Positions 15,950 to 23,280 of a DNA stretch of 45,164 nt are shown here, one piece after another. Numbering within the stretch: the stretch's first letter is position 1; each line of letters starts with the position of its first letter. The notes beneath the pieces were generated by a model that had not been told where the DNA came from, ran no database searches, and saw nothing but the letters and a program-made list of their open reading frames with translations. Source of the DNA: Oceanospirillaceae bacterium. GTDB lineage: Bacteria > Pseudomonadota > Gammaproteobacteria > Pseudomonadales > Balneatricaceae. Made by a program: the position numbers and the translations under genes. The stretch lies in the NCBI GenBank assembly GCA_013215375.1, contig JABSRB010000045.1:1-45164 (forward strand), in the 5' to 3' direction.

Positions 15950-16453
15950 ATGAAAAAATTGTTACTTTTAGCGTTGCCCGTACTGGCTGTTATCGCCGCT
16001 CTAGCCTTTTATTTTGAGAGCCCTAGGCAAAAGACAGCGATGCATCATCATCAAACAAAGCAGCCAGTGCCTAAAAATGCATATACTCCCTCGTTAACAC
16101 TCCAAGCTGTGAAAGATGCGATGAGCGGTTACAACCTAATTTTAGAGATACAAAAATATCAAATAGGCATGCCTGTCGAAAACTTAAAACCGATTCTATT
16201 AGAAGATAAAATAGTACTGCAAGGGCATGCGCATCTCTATGTGAACGGGGTGAAAATACAACGTGTCTATGGGCGTTTTGTACATATCCCTAAATCTGTG
16301 TTTAAAAATGGCGAAAACAGTATACGTGTCACCTTGAATAATCATCAGCATGCTAATTGGACCATGGCCGGTCAGATCATTGAAAGTGAGATTAGCGTGA
16401 TGGTAGAAGAGGGCTCAGCGACAGAGTCCTCTGCACACGCAGGGCACCATTAG
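15950..16453 (+). CDS. Membrane-anchored periplasmic protein with a GHAHLYVNG motif
   Basis: About 167 residues: an N-terminal membrane anchor or signal (KLLLLALPVLAVIAALAFYF), a His-rich linker (MHHHQ) and a small domain containing GHAHLYVNGVKIQRVYGRFV and a C-terminal AHAGHH. The GHAHLYVNG/RVYG/HIP pattern recurs in small secreted proteins of aquatic bacteria that are uncharacterised as far as I know. The many His residues near both ends suggest metal binding, which is inference. The ATG at 15950 has GGTAGGTG nine bases upstream. The 3' end is 2 bp from the convergent amidotransferase gene. Confidence 0.7.
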   Translation: MKKLLLLALPVLAVIAALAFYFESPRQKTAMHHHQTKQPVPKNAYTPSLTLQAVKDAMSGYNLILEIQKYQIGMPVENLKPILLEDKIVLQGHAHLYVNGVKIQRVYGRFVHIPKSVFKNGENSIRVTLNNHQHANWTMAGQIIESEISVMVEEGSATESSAHAGHH

Positions 16454-16455
16454 GT

Positions 16456-17178
16456 TTACTGAGTGTGATAAGTTCGACAGAAATTGACAAAACGCGTCAG
16501 GAGCTCTTTTGAGTGTGGGGTATCCTGGCAAGTGCGGTAAATCGCATCAACATCACCGTTGTATTGGCGTATTTGTGCTCCGATTTCCCTCACGTAATAT
16601 CTTGTAGTAGCGCCATTAAATTCCGGGTGAAATTGCACTGACCAGATATTGCCTATCCTCAGCGCTTGATGCGGCTCAAAACTATTACTGGCGAGTACCA
16701 CCGCACCTTTGGGTTTTTGTATGACGGTTTGAGAGTGAGCTACATTGACCTGGAAAGTACTAGGTAATCCTCCCATTAAAACATCGTCTTTCCCCTGAGG
16801 AGTGAGTGTCACAGCGACCGTTCCAGGCTCCGGTCCCAGAGGATGAAAACCGACTTTACCACCGAGTGCTTTCGCCACGAGCTGATGGCCGTAACAGATG
16901 GCTAATAGCGGAATATTAAGCCTGTGCATTTGGGATATATAAGGTAGCATAGCTTCGCTCCACGGCTCTTCCTCGCTGACCATAGTGTGGGATCCTGTGA
17001 TGATCACGCCTTGGAAATCAGCTAAGGGTGGATGGGGAGACATTTTTCGCGGATCATAGAGGGTAAACCTAAGAGGCGTATCCCCCAGCGCTGCGCTAAT
17101 CATATCTTCAAAATCACCCTGGCGTTTTTTGAGAGCCTCGAAAGTATCTCCGACCTTAATTAATAATATTCTTATCAT
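16456..17178 (-). CDS. Class I glutamine amidotransferase-like protein (GMPS-like)
   Basis: A 240-residue stand-alone amidotransferase domain. The nucleophile Cys95 is in LLAICYGHQLVAKALGG and His184/Glu186 in WSVQFHPEFNG complete the triad; FQGVIITGSHTMVSEEEPW is the oxyanion region. Free-standing members of this kind (related to the GuaA glutaminase domain and to YfeJ-type proteins) have been tied to gamma-glutamyl transfer or hydrolysis, but the substrate here is not defined. The ATG at 17178 is the first in the frame. The gene is alone on its strand. Confidence 0.88.
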   Translation of the reverse strand: MIRILLIKVGDTFEALKKRQGDFEDMISAALGDTPLRFTLYDPRKMSPHPPLADFQGVIITGSHTMVSEEEPWSEAMLPYISQMHRLNIPLLAICYGHQLVAKALGGKVGFHPLGPEPGTVAVTLTPQGKDDVLMGGLPSTFQVNVAHSQTVIQKPKGAVVLASNSFEPHQALRIGNIWSVQFHPEFNGATTRYYVREIGAQIRQYNGDVDAIYRTCQDTPHSKELLTRFVNFCRTYHTQ

Positions 17179-17562
17179 GATTTACTCGGTTTTCTAAATG
17201 GCCAATAATAGCAAAGACACGCTGTTTATCTGCTCTAATAGCGTACATATTTATGTTCTTAGCGCCCAATGACATGGATTAAGCAACGGGCGAAATGATA
17301 GTTAGCCCTAGGAAACCGAGTTGCATTAATAGTGTTATGCCGTTGTGCGGTTTTTACGATTAAACGGCCAAGTTTTTATTTAAAGTGGGTCTATCAGGTA
17401 AAAACGGCGTCGGTGACGCAATAGTGGCTCTGCATCTTGATAAATAATTGGCTGCTGTGTGGAACCCAAGGCTAAGTTCTAATGGCCTATTTAAGCTAAA
17501 CAACAAGCGAAAATCTAATCATGGTCTATGCTAAATAATTATTGTTAATGCTTGGAGGAGTT
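17179..17562. other. Intergenic region of about 380 bp without a gene
   Basis: Divergent promoter region between the amidotransferase and the first solute-binding protein. No convincing reading frame or RNA gene is visible. One small hairpin with a T-run (CCG TTGTG CGG TTTTT, near 17340-17356) occurs. GGAGG at 17553-17558 is the ribosome binding site of the next gene. Confidence 0.5.
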
Positions 17563-18303
17563 ATGAATAACTATTTAGCATCTTTCACTGTCTTAATCAT
17601 AGCACTTTCAGCAGCAACGCAAGCCGACTCATTAACAGTGGCTTTTGGTAAAAGCAAAGCGCCTTTTGTCTTTAAAGAAAATGGTGAGTGGCGCGGCATT
17701 GAGATAGATATAGTGCGCGCAGCCCTAGAGCATGTTGGCCATGATATAAAAGACGCTGCCTATGTTTCTAATCGACGTTTAGCAATGGCGATCCCGAAGA
17801 TGGATTTAGACGTAGCAGTGACTATCTCGGAAGCAGAAAACAGGATTTTTTATTCTGATAATTTCATAACATTCAAGAATTACGCAATATCGAGGACTAC
17901 TGAAAACCTCAATATCCAATCGATTAAAGATTTAGCCAACTACAGCTTTGTTACTTGGCAAAACGCCGTGCACCACTTAGGCCCAGAATTTAAAAAACTA
18001 TTTATGGAAGAAAATTCTAACTATCACGAATACGCAGAACAGGCAGTGCAAAATACCGTTTTTTGGCATAAAAGATACGATGTTATATTAGTTGATAAGA
18101 ACATTTTTCTATGGCATAAAAAACAACTGAAAGATAAAGTTGATACCAATATTGCCGTCACCTATCACAATATATTGCCCAGTAGCTTGGCTTACAAAGT
18201 CGGCTTTAAAACGCAGCGCATTCGCGATGATTTTAACCGCGGTTTGCAATATTTGCGCAGCAGTGGTCAGTATCAGGCGCTATTCGATAAATACATTCAG
18301 TAG
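17563..18303 (+). CDS. Periplasmic solute-binding protein, family 3-like (paralogue 1)
   Basis: A 246-residue protein with a signal peptide (NNYLASFTVLIIALSAATQA) and a single periplasmic binding domain of the amino-acid (SBP_bac_3) type: AFGKSKAPFVFKENGEWRG and IEIDIVRAALEHVGH near the N terminus and IRDDFNRGLQYLRSSGQYQ at the C terminus. No permease or ATPase gene lies nearby, so it may work with a distant transporter or as a sensor subunit. GGAGG fixes the start at 17563. The next gene is a clear paralogue. Confidence 0.85.
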   Translation: MNNYLASFTVLIIALSAATQADSLTVAFGKSKAPFVFKENGEWRGIEIDIVRAALEHVGHDIKDAAYVSNRRLAMAIPKMDLDVAVTISEAENRIFYSDNFITFKNYAISRTTENLNIQSIKDLANYSFVTWQNAVHHLGPEFKKLFMEENSNYHEYAEQAVQNTVFWHKRYDVILVDKNIFLWHKKQLKDKVDTNIAVTYHNILPSSLAYKVGFKTQRIRDDFNRGLQYLRSSGQYQALFDKYIQ

Positions 18304-18404
18304 TTTTCCATCGACCAAGCCCGACAGACTATTAGTACAACAAATAATGCGAATCTATAATTAATGGCTATTATTTAAATGTTCGTATATTTGATAGGTC
18401 TCTT

Positions 18405-19157
18405 ATGAAAAAAATGATATTAATTGTTGGGATGTTATTGATTTTCCCTCTTTTTGTTCACGCTCAAAAGTTAGATATCGCCTTTGGCATGAACAGGGCG
18501 CCATTTGTATTTAATTATCAGGGGGAGTGGCAGGGGATAGAAGTCGATATCTTACGTGAGGCGTTAGCTTTCTCCGGGCATGAAATAGCCAGTAGTATTC
18601 ATGTATCCAATAAACGTCTGGTCATGGCAGTACCAAAAATGGGGTTAGATGCAGCGGTAAAAGTGAAATCGGCCCAAGATGGCAGCTTTTATTCCGATGT
18701 TTATTTAGAGCATAAAAATCTCGTGATTAGCCGCAAAGATCAACAACTGTCGATTAAAACTTTGGTAGATATCAATAAATACAGTTTGGCTGCTTGGCAG
18801 AATGCAACACAGCATCTTGGGGAGAAATTTGCATTTATTGTCAGCCCCTCGCAGCTGCATAAAAATGGTGGGGTTTACCAGGAATATGCGAGTCAAAAAA
18901 TCCAGAATGTGGTGTTTTGGCACAATAGAGCCGATCTGCTTATTATTGATAAACATATCTTTCTATGGCATAAAAAGCAGCTAGCAGGAGAATATCAGAC
19001 CAATGTAGAGCTTAACTACCACGATATATTGCCCAACAAAGGGAAGTTTAAAGTGAGTTTTAAAAGCTCAAAAATTCGCGATGATTTCAATAGAGGTTTG
19101 CAAAATCTGCACACTACTGGCAAATATCAGGCGATTTACGATAAATATATTAAGTAG
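18405..19157 (+). CDS. Periplasmic solute-binding protein, family 3-like (paralogue 2)
   Basis: A 250-residue paralogue of the preceding gene: AFGMNRAPFVFNYQGEWQG, IEVDILREALAFSGHEI, VVFWHNRADLLIIDKHIFLW and IRDDFNRGLQNLHTTGKYQ align end to end with it. The signal peptide is KMILIVGMLLIFPLFVHA. The 100-bp gap and similar length indicate an old tandem duplication followed by divergence, with the binding-site regions changed more than the hinge ends. No transporter partner is nearby. Confidence 0.85.
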   Translation: MKKMILIVGMLLIFPLFVHAQKLDIAFGMNRAPFVFNYQGEWQGIEVDILREALAFSGHEIASSIHVSNKRLVMAVPKMGLDAAVKVKSAQDGSFYSDVYLEHKNLVISRKDQQLSIKTLVDINKYSLAAWQNATQHLGEKFAFIVSPSQLHKNGGVYQEYASQKIQNVVFWHNRADLLIIDKHIFLWHKKQLAGEYQTNVELNYHDILPNKGKFKVSFKSSKIRDDFNRGLQNLHTTGKYQAIYDKYIK

Positions 19158-19297
19158 TGTTTATTACCCTTTTGTTACTTTCCTAGCTCTGTAATGATGT
19201 TTTTACTTTCCCGCTGTTAAAACTGTGGCGTGTTACACTTTATCGCAATAATAAAGAGGTACCGAGCAGCGATATAAATAACCAGAGGAGATCAATA

Positions 19298-19780
19298 ATG
19301 GATGAGTTATACAGCGCAGAATTTAGCATTAACGGTAAAATTCAGTCGTTACAACAGTGGCGCGGGCAACCAATTTTAGTGATCAATACCGCCACTAAAT
19401 GTGGCTTTACCCCTCAGTTTGAAGGCTTAGAAGCCCTGCATAAAAAGTATGCAGGTCAGGGCTTAAAAGTGATAGGTTTTCCCTGTAACCAATTTAAAAA
19501 CCAAGAGCCAGAAACGGATGAAAATATGGCAGAAGTCTGCCTGTTAAATCACGGTGTGAGCTTTGATCTTACTCACAAAGTGGATGTAAAAGGGGATAAT
19601 ATCCATGCTGTCTTTAAAGCACTCACGGAACATGCGCCTGGAATCATGGGCTCTAAAGCTGTGAAGTGGAATTTCACGAAATTTTTGATCAGCCCAGATG
19701 GCAGCAGTATTGAGCGATTTGGCTCTATTACCAAACCTGCGGCGATTGAGCCTAAAATAGTGGCGATATTAGATAAATAA
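19298..19780 (+). CDS. Glutathione peroxidase family protein (Cys type)
   Basis: A 160-residue thiol peroxidase of the BtuE/glutathione peroxidase family, which reduces hydrogen or lipid peroxides using thioredoxin or glutathione. The peroxidatic Cys35 is in NTATKCGFTPQ, followed by GFPCNQFKNQEPE (Gln of the tetrad, about residue 70) and VKWNFTKFLI (Trp/Asn of the tetrad). Cys rather than selenocysteine is encoded. No signal peptide, so cytoplasmic. AGAGGAG stands at good spacing before the ATG. It lies upstream of a di-heme peroxidase gene but an intergenic region with its own regulatory site separates them. Confidence 0.93.
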   Translation: MDELYSAEFSINGKIQSLQQWRGQPILVINTATKCGFTPQFEGLEALHKKYAGQGLKVIGFPCNQFKNQEPETDENMAEVCLLNHGVSFDLTHKVDVKGDNIHAVFKALTEHAPGIMGSKAVKWNFTKFLISPDGSSIERFGSITKPAAIEPKIVAILDK

Positions 19781-19796
19781 GAGCGAAAAATGTGTC

Positions 19797-19815
19797 TTAA
19801 ATAATAATCATTAAG
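19797..19815. promoter_or_regulatory. Possible Fur box upstream of the di-heme peroxidase gene
   Basis: The 19-mer TTAAATAATAATCATTAAG matches the E. coli Fur consensus at 13 of 19 positions, including the ATAATCATTA core. It lies about 180 bp before the di-heme peroxidase start. The surrounding DNA is AT-rich, so chance similarity is possible. Confidence 0.4.
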
Positions 19816-19991
19816 ATTAATTGCTTACCATTATTGTTATTTTCCTTATGAAAAATCTCAAACCCCGCTCAATTGCCATTTATGGCGTTGGCATTGGCAA
19901 AAAACAAGATAATATCAGATCCTTAACAGTCTAAAAGAGCTTTGGCACCTTCCTCGCCAAAAGCTACTTTAGGCTATTTTTAGGAATCTTT

Positions 19992-21572
19992 ATGTCTGCT
20001 CTAACAATAATCCTAGATTCGGTAGTTAAGTTCGAAAAAGCTGTGCAAGAAATTGGTGTGCATAGGAAATTAGAAAATTTAGTGGTCACCTTATTGGTGA
20101 TGAGAATGTTTTCTGGTTTTCTAGGTGCATTAAGATCTTGTGCAGACTTGCGTGATGCAACTGCCGGATTTAGGATAATCACGCTGATATTAGGCGCGGT
20201 TTCTCTAACGGCTACCGCAGCCACCCCTGAAAGTTTGATCGGCGATGAGCGCGCGGTTAAAGAACATTTTGCGCAAGATAAAATACAAACTCTGAGCGCT
20301 GCACAAGTGATCAAACATGGAAAAATGTTGTTCAACGCCAAATTCACCGCGCTAGATGGCGCCGGCAGACCTGCTGCCACCTCCTCTGAAGTACCGGTCA
20401 AAAAAGACCCGGGAATCTCTCTGGCAATGTTTAGAACGGCGGGGCCTGATTCTAATGCCTGTGCTGGCTGTCACAATCAGCCGGGTTCTGGTGGTGCCGG
20501 GGAATTTGTAGTGAATGTATTTGCCTCCTCTGGTGTGACCAACGTCGATTTTGATACTCTGGAACCGCAGTTTTCCAACGAGCGAGGAACGCCCCATTTG
20601 CATGGCAGTGGGTTAGTGGAGTTACTGGCGCGAGAAATGAGCGCGCAGTTACAGGTTATTCGCGCCAATGCAGTGGAGCAGGCACGCACTAGCAAACAGT
20701 CGGTAACAGCAAAGCTGGTGGCAAAGGGTATAGACTTTGGCGAGTTGATTATTGGCGCAGACGGTTTTATTGATATCTCAAAAATACAGGGCGTCGATCA
20801 CGACTTGATCGTTAGACCTTTTAGCCAAAAAGGCGTGTTTACCTCGCTGCGTCAATTTACCATTAACGCGATGAATGCCCATCACGGCATTCAAAGTAAT
20901 GAGCGCTGGGGTAAACAGTGGACGCACAGTAACGACTTCGATGAAGACGGTTATAGCAATGAAATTAGCAGCGGTGATTTAACCGCCATCTCGGTGTATC
21001 AAGCAAGTATCCAAACGCCGGTGCAGATTCTCTCCCAAGACAATGTTTTAAAACAGGCGGCGCTGGAAGGCGAGCAGTTATTTAAGTCCACGGATTGCAC
21101 TGCGTGTCACACCCAATACCTACCTTTGAAATCATTAGTATTTGCTGAGCCCGGCCCCTACAACAACGCGGGTAACTTACGCCAAAGCGATGGGCAGCCG
21201 ATCTATCAATATCCGCTGAGCAGCGAGGGGTTGAGTCAGGATGCGCAGGGCAATTGGCTGATCCCAATTTTTTCTGATTTAAAGCGCCATGTGATTGCCG
21301 ATAGTGACAAGCCGCACTTCGCCAATGAGCGTTTGTCGCAGCGTTTTATCGCTATCGATGAGTTTATGAGTGCCAAGCTTTGGGGGGTGGGCAGTACTGC
21401 ACCTTTCGGGCATCGCGGTGATGTATCTACCTTAATGGAGGTGATTTTGCACCACGGCGGCGAGGCGACGGACTCTAGGGTGAAATTTGAGGCCCTAAGT
21501 GATTTAGAGCGCAGAAAAATCGTCGAATTTCTGAAATCTCTGCAACTAACCACTGCGCAGGAGAGTAATTAA
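19992..21572 (+). CDS. Di-heme oxidoreductase (DHOR) family peroxidase-like protein
   Basis: A c-type cytochrome of 526 residues with two heme-binding motifs, CAGCH (157-161) and CTACH (369-373). The spacing and the motifs RGTPHLHGSGLVELLA (about 198-213), DFDEDGYSNEISSGDLTA (about 315-332) and LWGVGSTAPFGHRGD near the C terminus match the DHOR family, relatives of bacterial di-heme peroxidases and MauG. An N-terminal stretch of about 60 residues precedes a hydrophobic segment (FRIITLILGAVSLTATAA), so the protein is exported or membrane anchored; the long N-tail is unusual. TAGGAATCTTT precedes the ATG. Its stop codon overlaps the start of the propeller gene (TAATG), so the two are translationally coupled and probably act together outside the cytoplasm. 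Substrate unknown. Confidence 0.85.
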   Translation: MSALTIILDSVVKFEKAVQEIGVHRKLENLVVTLLVMRMFSGFLGALRSCADLRDATAGFRIITLILGAVSLTATAATPESLIGDERAVKEHFAQDKIQTLSAAQVIKHGKMLFNAKFTALDGAGRPAATSSEVPVKKDPGISLAMFRTAGPDSNACAGCHNQPGSGGAGEFVVNVFASSGVTNVDFDTLEPQFSNERGTPHLHGSGLVELLAREMSAQLQVIRANAVEQARTSKQSVTAKLVAKGIDFGELIIGADGFIDISKIQGVDHDLIVRPFSQKGVFTSLRQFTINAMNAHHGIQSNERWGKQWTHSNDFDEDGYSNEISSGDLTAISVYQASIQTPVQILSQDNVLKQAALEGEQLFKSTDCTACHTQYLPLKSLVFAEPGPYNNAGNLRQSDGQPIYQYPLSSEGLSQDAQGNWLIPIFSDLKRHVIADSDKPHFANERLSQRFIAIDEFMSAKLWGVGSTAPFGHRGDVSTLMEVILHHGGEATDSRVKFEALSDLERRKIVEFLKSLQLTTAQESN

Positions 21573-23206
21573 TGAAGATTCAAAAATACCTATTATGTAG
21601 CGCTCTGTTAGTAGCAGCTAATCAAGGGATGGCGGTGCAAGCGCCGCAGATGCAAGAGGAGACCGACAGCTCGGGAATCCAACACCAATATACGGGTGGT
21701 TGGGAGTATTTTGTTGGGGGTGGGGTGGCTGTCTTTGACTGCAATAACGATCAATACCCCGATCTATATTTTGCCGGTGGCGCAGCGCCTGCAGCGCTGT
21801 ATATCAACCAATCGACCTTGGGGCAGGCGCTTAAATTTAATAAAAATCTAGTCTCTAGCTTAGCGTTGGAAGCGGTGACAGGTGCCTACCCGCTGGATAT
21901 CGATAACGATGGTATTTTGGATCTCGCGGTATTGCGTGTGGGGGAAAATATATTGTTTAAAGGTCTGGGCAATTGTCAGTTTGAAAACGCCAATAAAGAA
22001 TGGGGATTTGACGGTGGCAGTGCCTGGACCACCGCCTTTGCCGCGACTTGGGAGAGTGATAACAGCAAACCTAGTTTAGCTTTTGGAAACTATGTGGATC
22101 GCTCACTCCCCGGCTCGCCGTTTGGTACTTGTCACGATACTGATTTTTATCGCCCTGATGGGGCTGGAAAATATAGCCTGAACACCCCACTAAGTCCCGG
22201 TTACTGTTCATTGTCGCTGTTATTTACCGATTGGAATCGCTCTGGTACGCCCAGCTTAAAAATTGCTAATGATCGTCAGTATTACCGTGGTGAGGGGCAA
22301 GAGCAGCTGTGGAAAATTCCCGCAGGAACAGCGCCTTCTCGCTACACTGCCAAAGAGGGTTGGCAGCGCCAGCGTATTTGGGGGATGGGCATTGCGGCGG
22401 CGGATTTAACCGGTGATGGCAAGCCCGATTATTACGTCACTAGCATGGCCGACAACAAATTGAGCACTTTAGCCTCAGCCGATGGCACTCCGAATTTCAA
22501 AGATATCGCCAGGGTGCGTGGGGTCACTGCACACCGACCCTTTGTTGGCAGCTCAGTGTTGCCATCAACTGGTTGGCACGCTCAGTTTGAAGATGTGAAT
22601 AACGATAGTTTTAGCGATTTGTTTGTGGTTAAAGGCAACGTCGAGGCGATGTCTGATTTTGCGCTGTTAGATCCCAATAATTTGTTTTTAGGCACCCCAC
22701 AAGGCAAGTTTATCGAGTCCGCAGAGACGGCCAATCTGTTGAGTTTGCACCGCGGTCGCGGCGGCTCTTTAGTCGATCTGAACTTAGATGGTTTATTAGA
22801 TGTGGTGGTGGTTAATCGTGAACAGAACGCGCAATTGTGGCGCAACTTAGGTGCAGGCTCCAATAACAAAAGTGCGGCGATGGGTAACTGGTTAGGGTTG
22901 AAAATTGTGCAGCCAGAGGGCAATAATCGCAACGCAATAGGCGCCTTTATTGAAGTGCGCGTGGCGGATAGAACACAGAGTCGTGAGATCACGGTAGGTG
23001 GAGGTCATGCTGGAGATAAAGCCCACTGGCATCACTTTGGTATAGGTGTCGCAGAGCGCGCGGTTGCCAGGGTGCAGTGGCCCGATGGTAAATGGAGCCC
23101 CTGGATTAGATTGTTTGCCAATCAGCACGCGCGTATTAGCCGTGATAAATCAACGGCGGATACTTGGCTACCTTTTGCCAGTGCTAAAAAACTAGCAGAG
23201 CAATAA
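21572..23206 (+). CDS. Secreted CRTAC1-like FG-GAP propeller protein with ASPIC/UnbV domain
   Basis: A 544-residue protein with a signal peptide (KIQKYLLCSALLVAANQGMA), then FG-GAP/VCBS blades with DxDxDG-like calcium loops: DCNNDQYPDLYFAGG (about 50), DIDNDGILDLAVLR (about 110), DLTGDGKPDYYVTS (about 280), DVNNDSFSDLFVVKG (about 340) and DLNLDGLLDVVVVNR (about 405). The C-terminal ASPIC/UnbV domain starts near 430 (NWLGLKI ... GGGHAGDKAHWHHFGIG ... VQWPDGKW). Proteins of this type are extracellular or periplasmic and mostly uncharacterised. Coupled to the di-heme enzyme, for which it could be partner or substrate (inference). It contains many aromatic residues that such an enzyme could oxidise. 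Confidence 0.85.
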   Translation: MKIQKYLLCSALLVAANQGMAVQAPQMQEETDSSGIQHQYTGGWEYFVGGGVAVFDCNNDQYPDLYFAGGAAPAALYINQSTLGQALKFNKNLVSSLALEAVTGAYPLDIDNDGILDLAVLRVGENILFKGLGNCQFENANKEWGFDGGSAWTTAFAATWESDNSKPSLAFGNYVDRSLPGSPFGTCHDTDFYRPDGAGKYSLNTPLSPGYCSLSLLFTDWNRSGTPSLKIANDRQYYRGEGQEQLWKIPAGTAPSRYTAKEGWQRQRIWGMGIAAADLTGDGKPDYYVTSMADNKLSTLASADGTPNFKDIARVRGVTAHRPFVGSSVLPSTGWHAQFEDVNNDSFSDLFVVKGNVEAMSDFALLDPNNLFLGTPQGKFIESAETANLLSLHRGRGGSLVDLNLDGLLDVVVVNREQNAQLWRNLGAGSNNKSAAMGNWLGLKIVQPEGNNRNAIGAFIEVRVADRTQSREITVGGGHAGDKAHWHHFGIGVAERAVARVQWPDGKWSPWIRLFANQHARISRDKSTADTWLPFASAKKLAEQ

Positions 23207-23235
23207 ATTCTCAAATAAGAAGAGGCTTCACCCAA

Positions 23236-23264
23236 TAAAAAAAGGTGAGTTATATGCTCACCTT
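23236..23264 (-). terminator. Rho-independent terminator of putA
   Basis: AAGGTGAG (23242-23249) and CTCACCTT (23257-23264) form a perfect 8-bp stem with a 7-nt loop. On the minus strand a run of seven T follows (A-run 23237-23243). It is 17 bp past the putA stop and may also stop transcripts from the convergent propeller gene. Confidence 0.85.
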
Positions 23265-23280
23265 CTTTCGGTACTACCTT

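Noticed and set aside
19848-19934. A 28-codon frame between the Fur-like site and the di-heme peroxidase gene
   Set aside because: It has no good ribosome binding site and no composition suggestive of a leader peptide.
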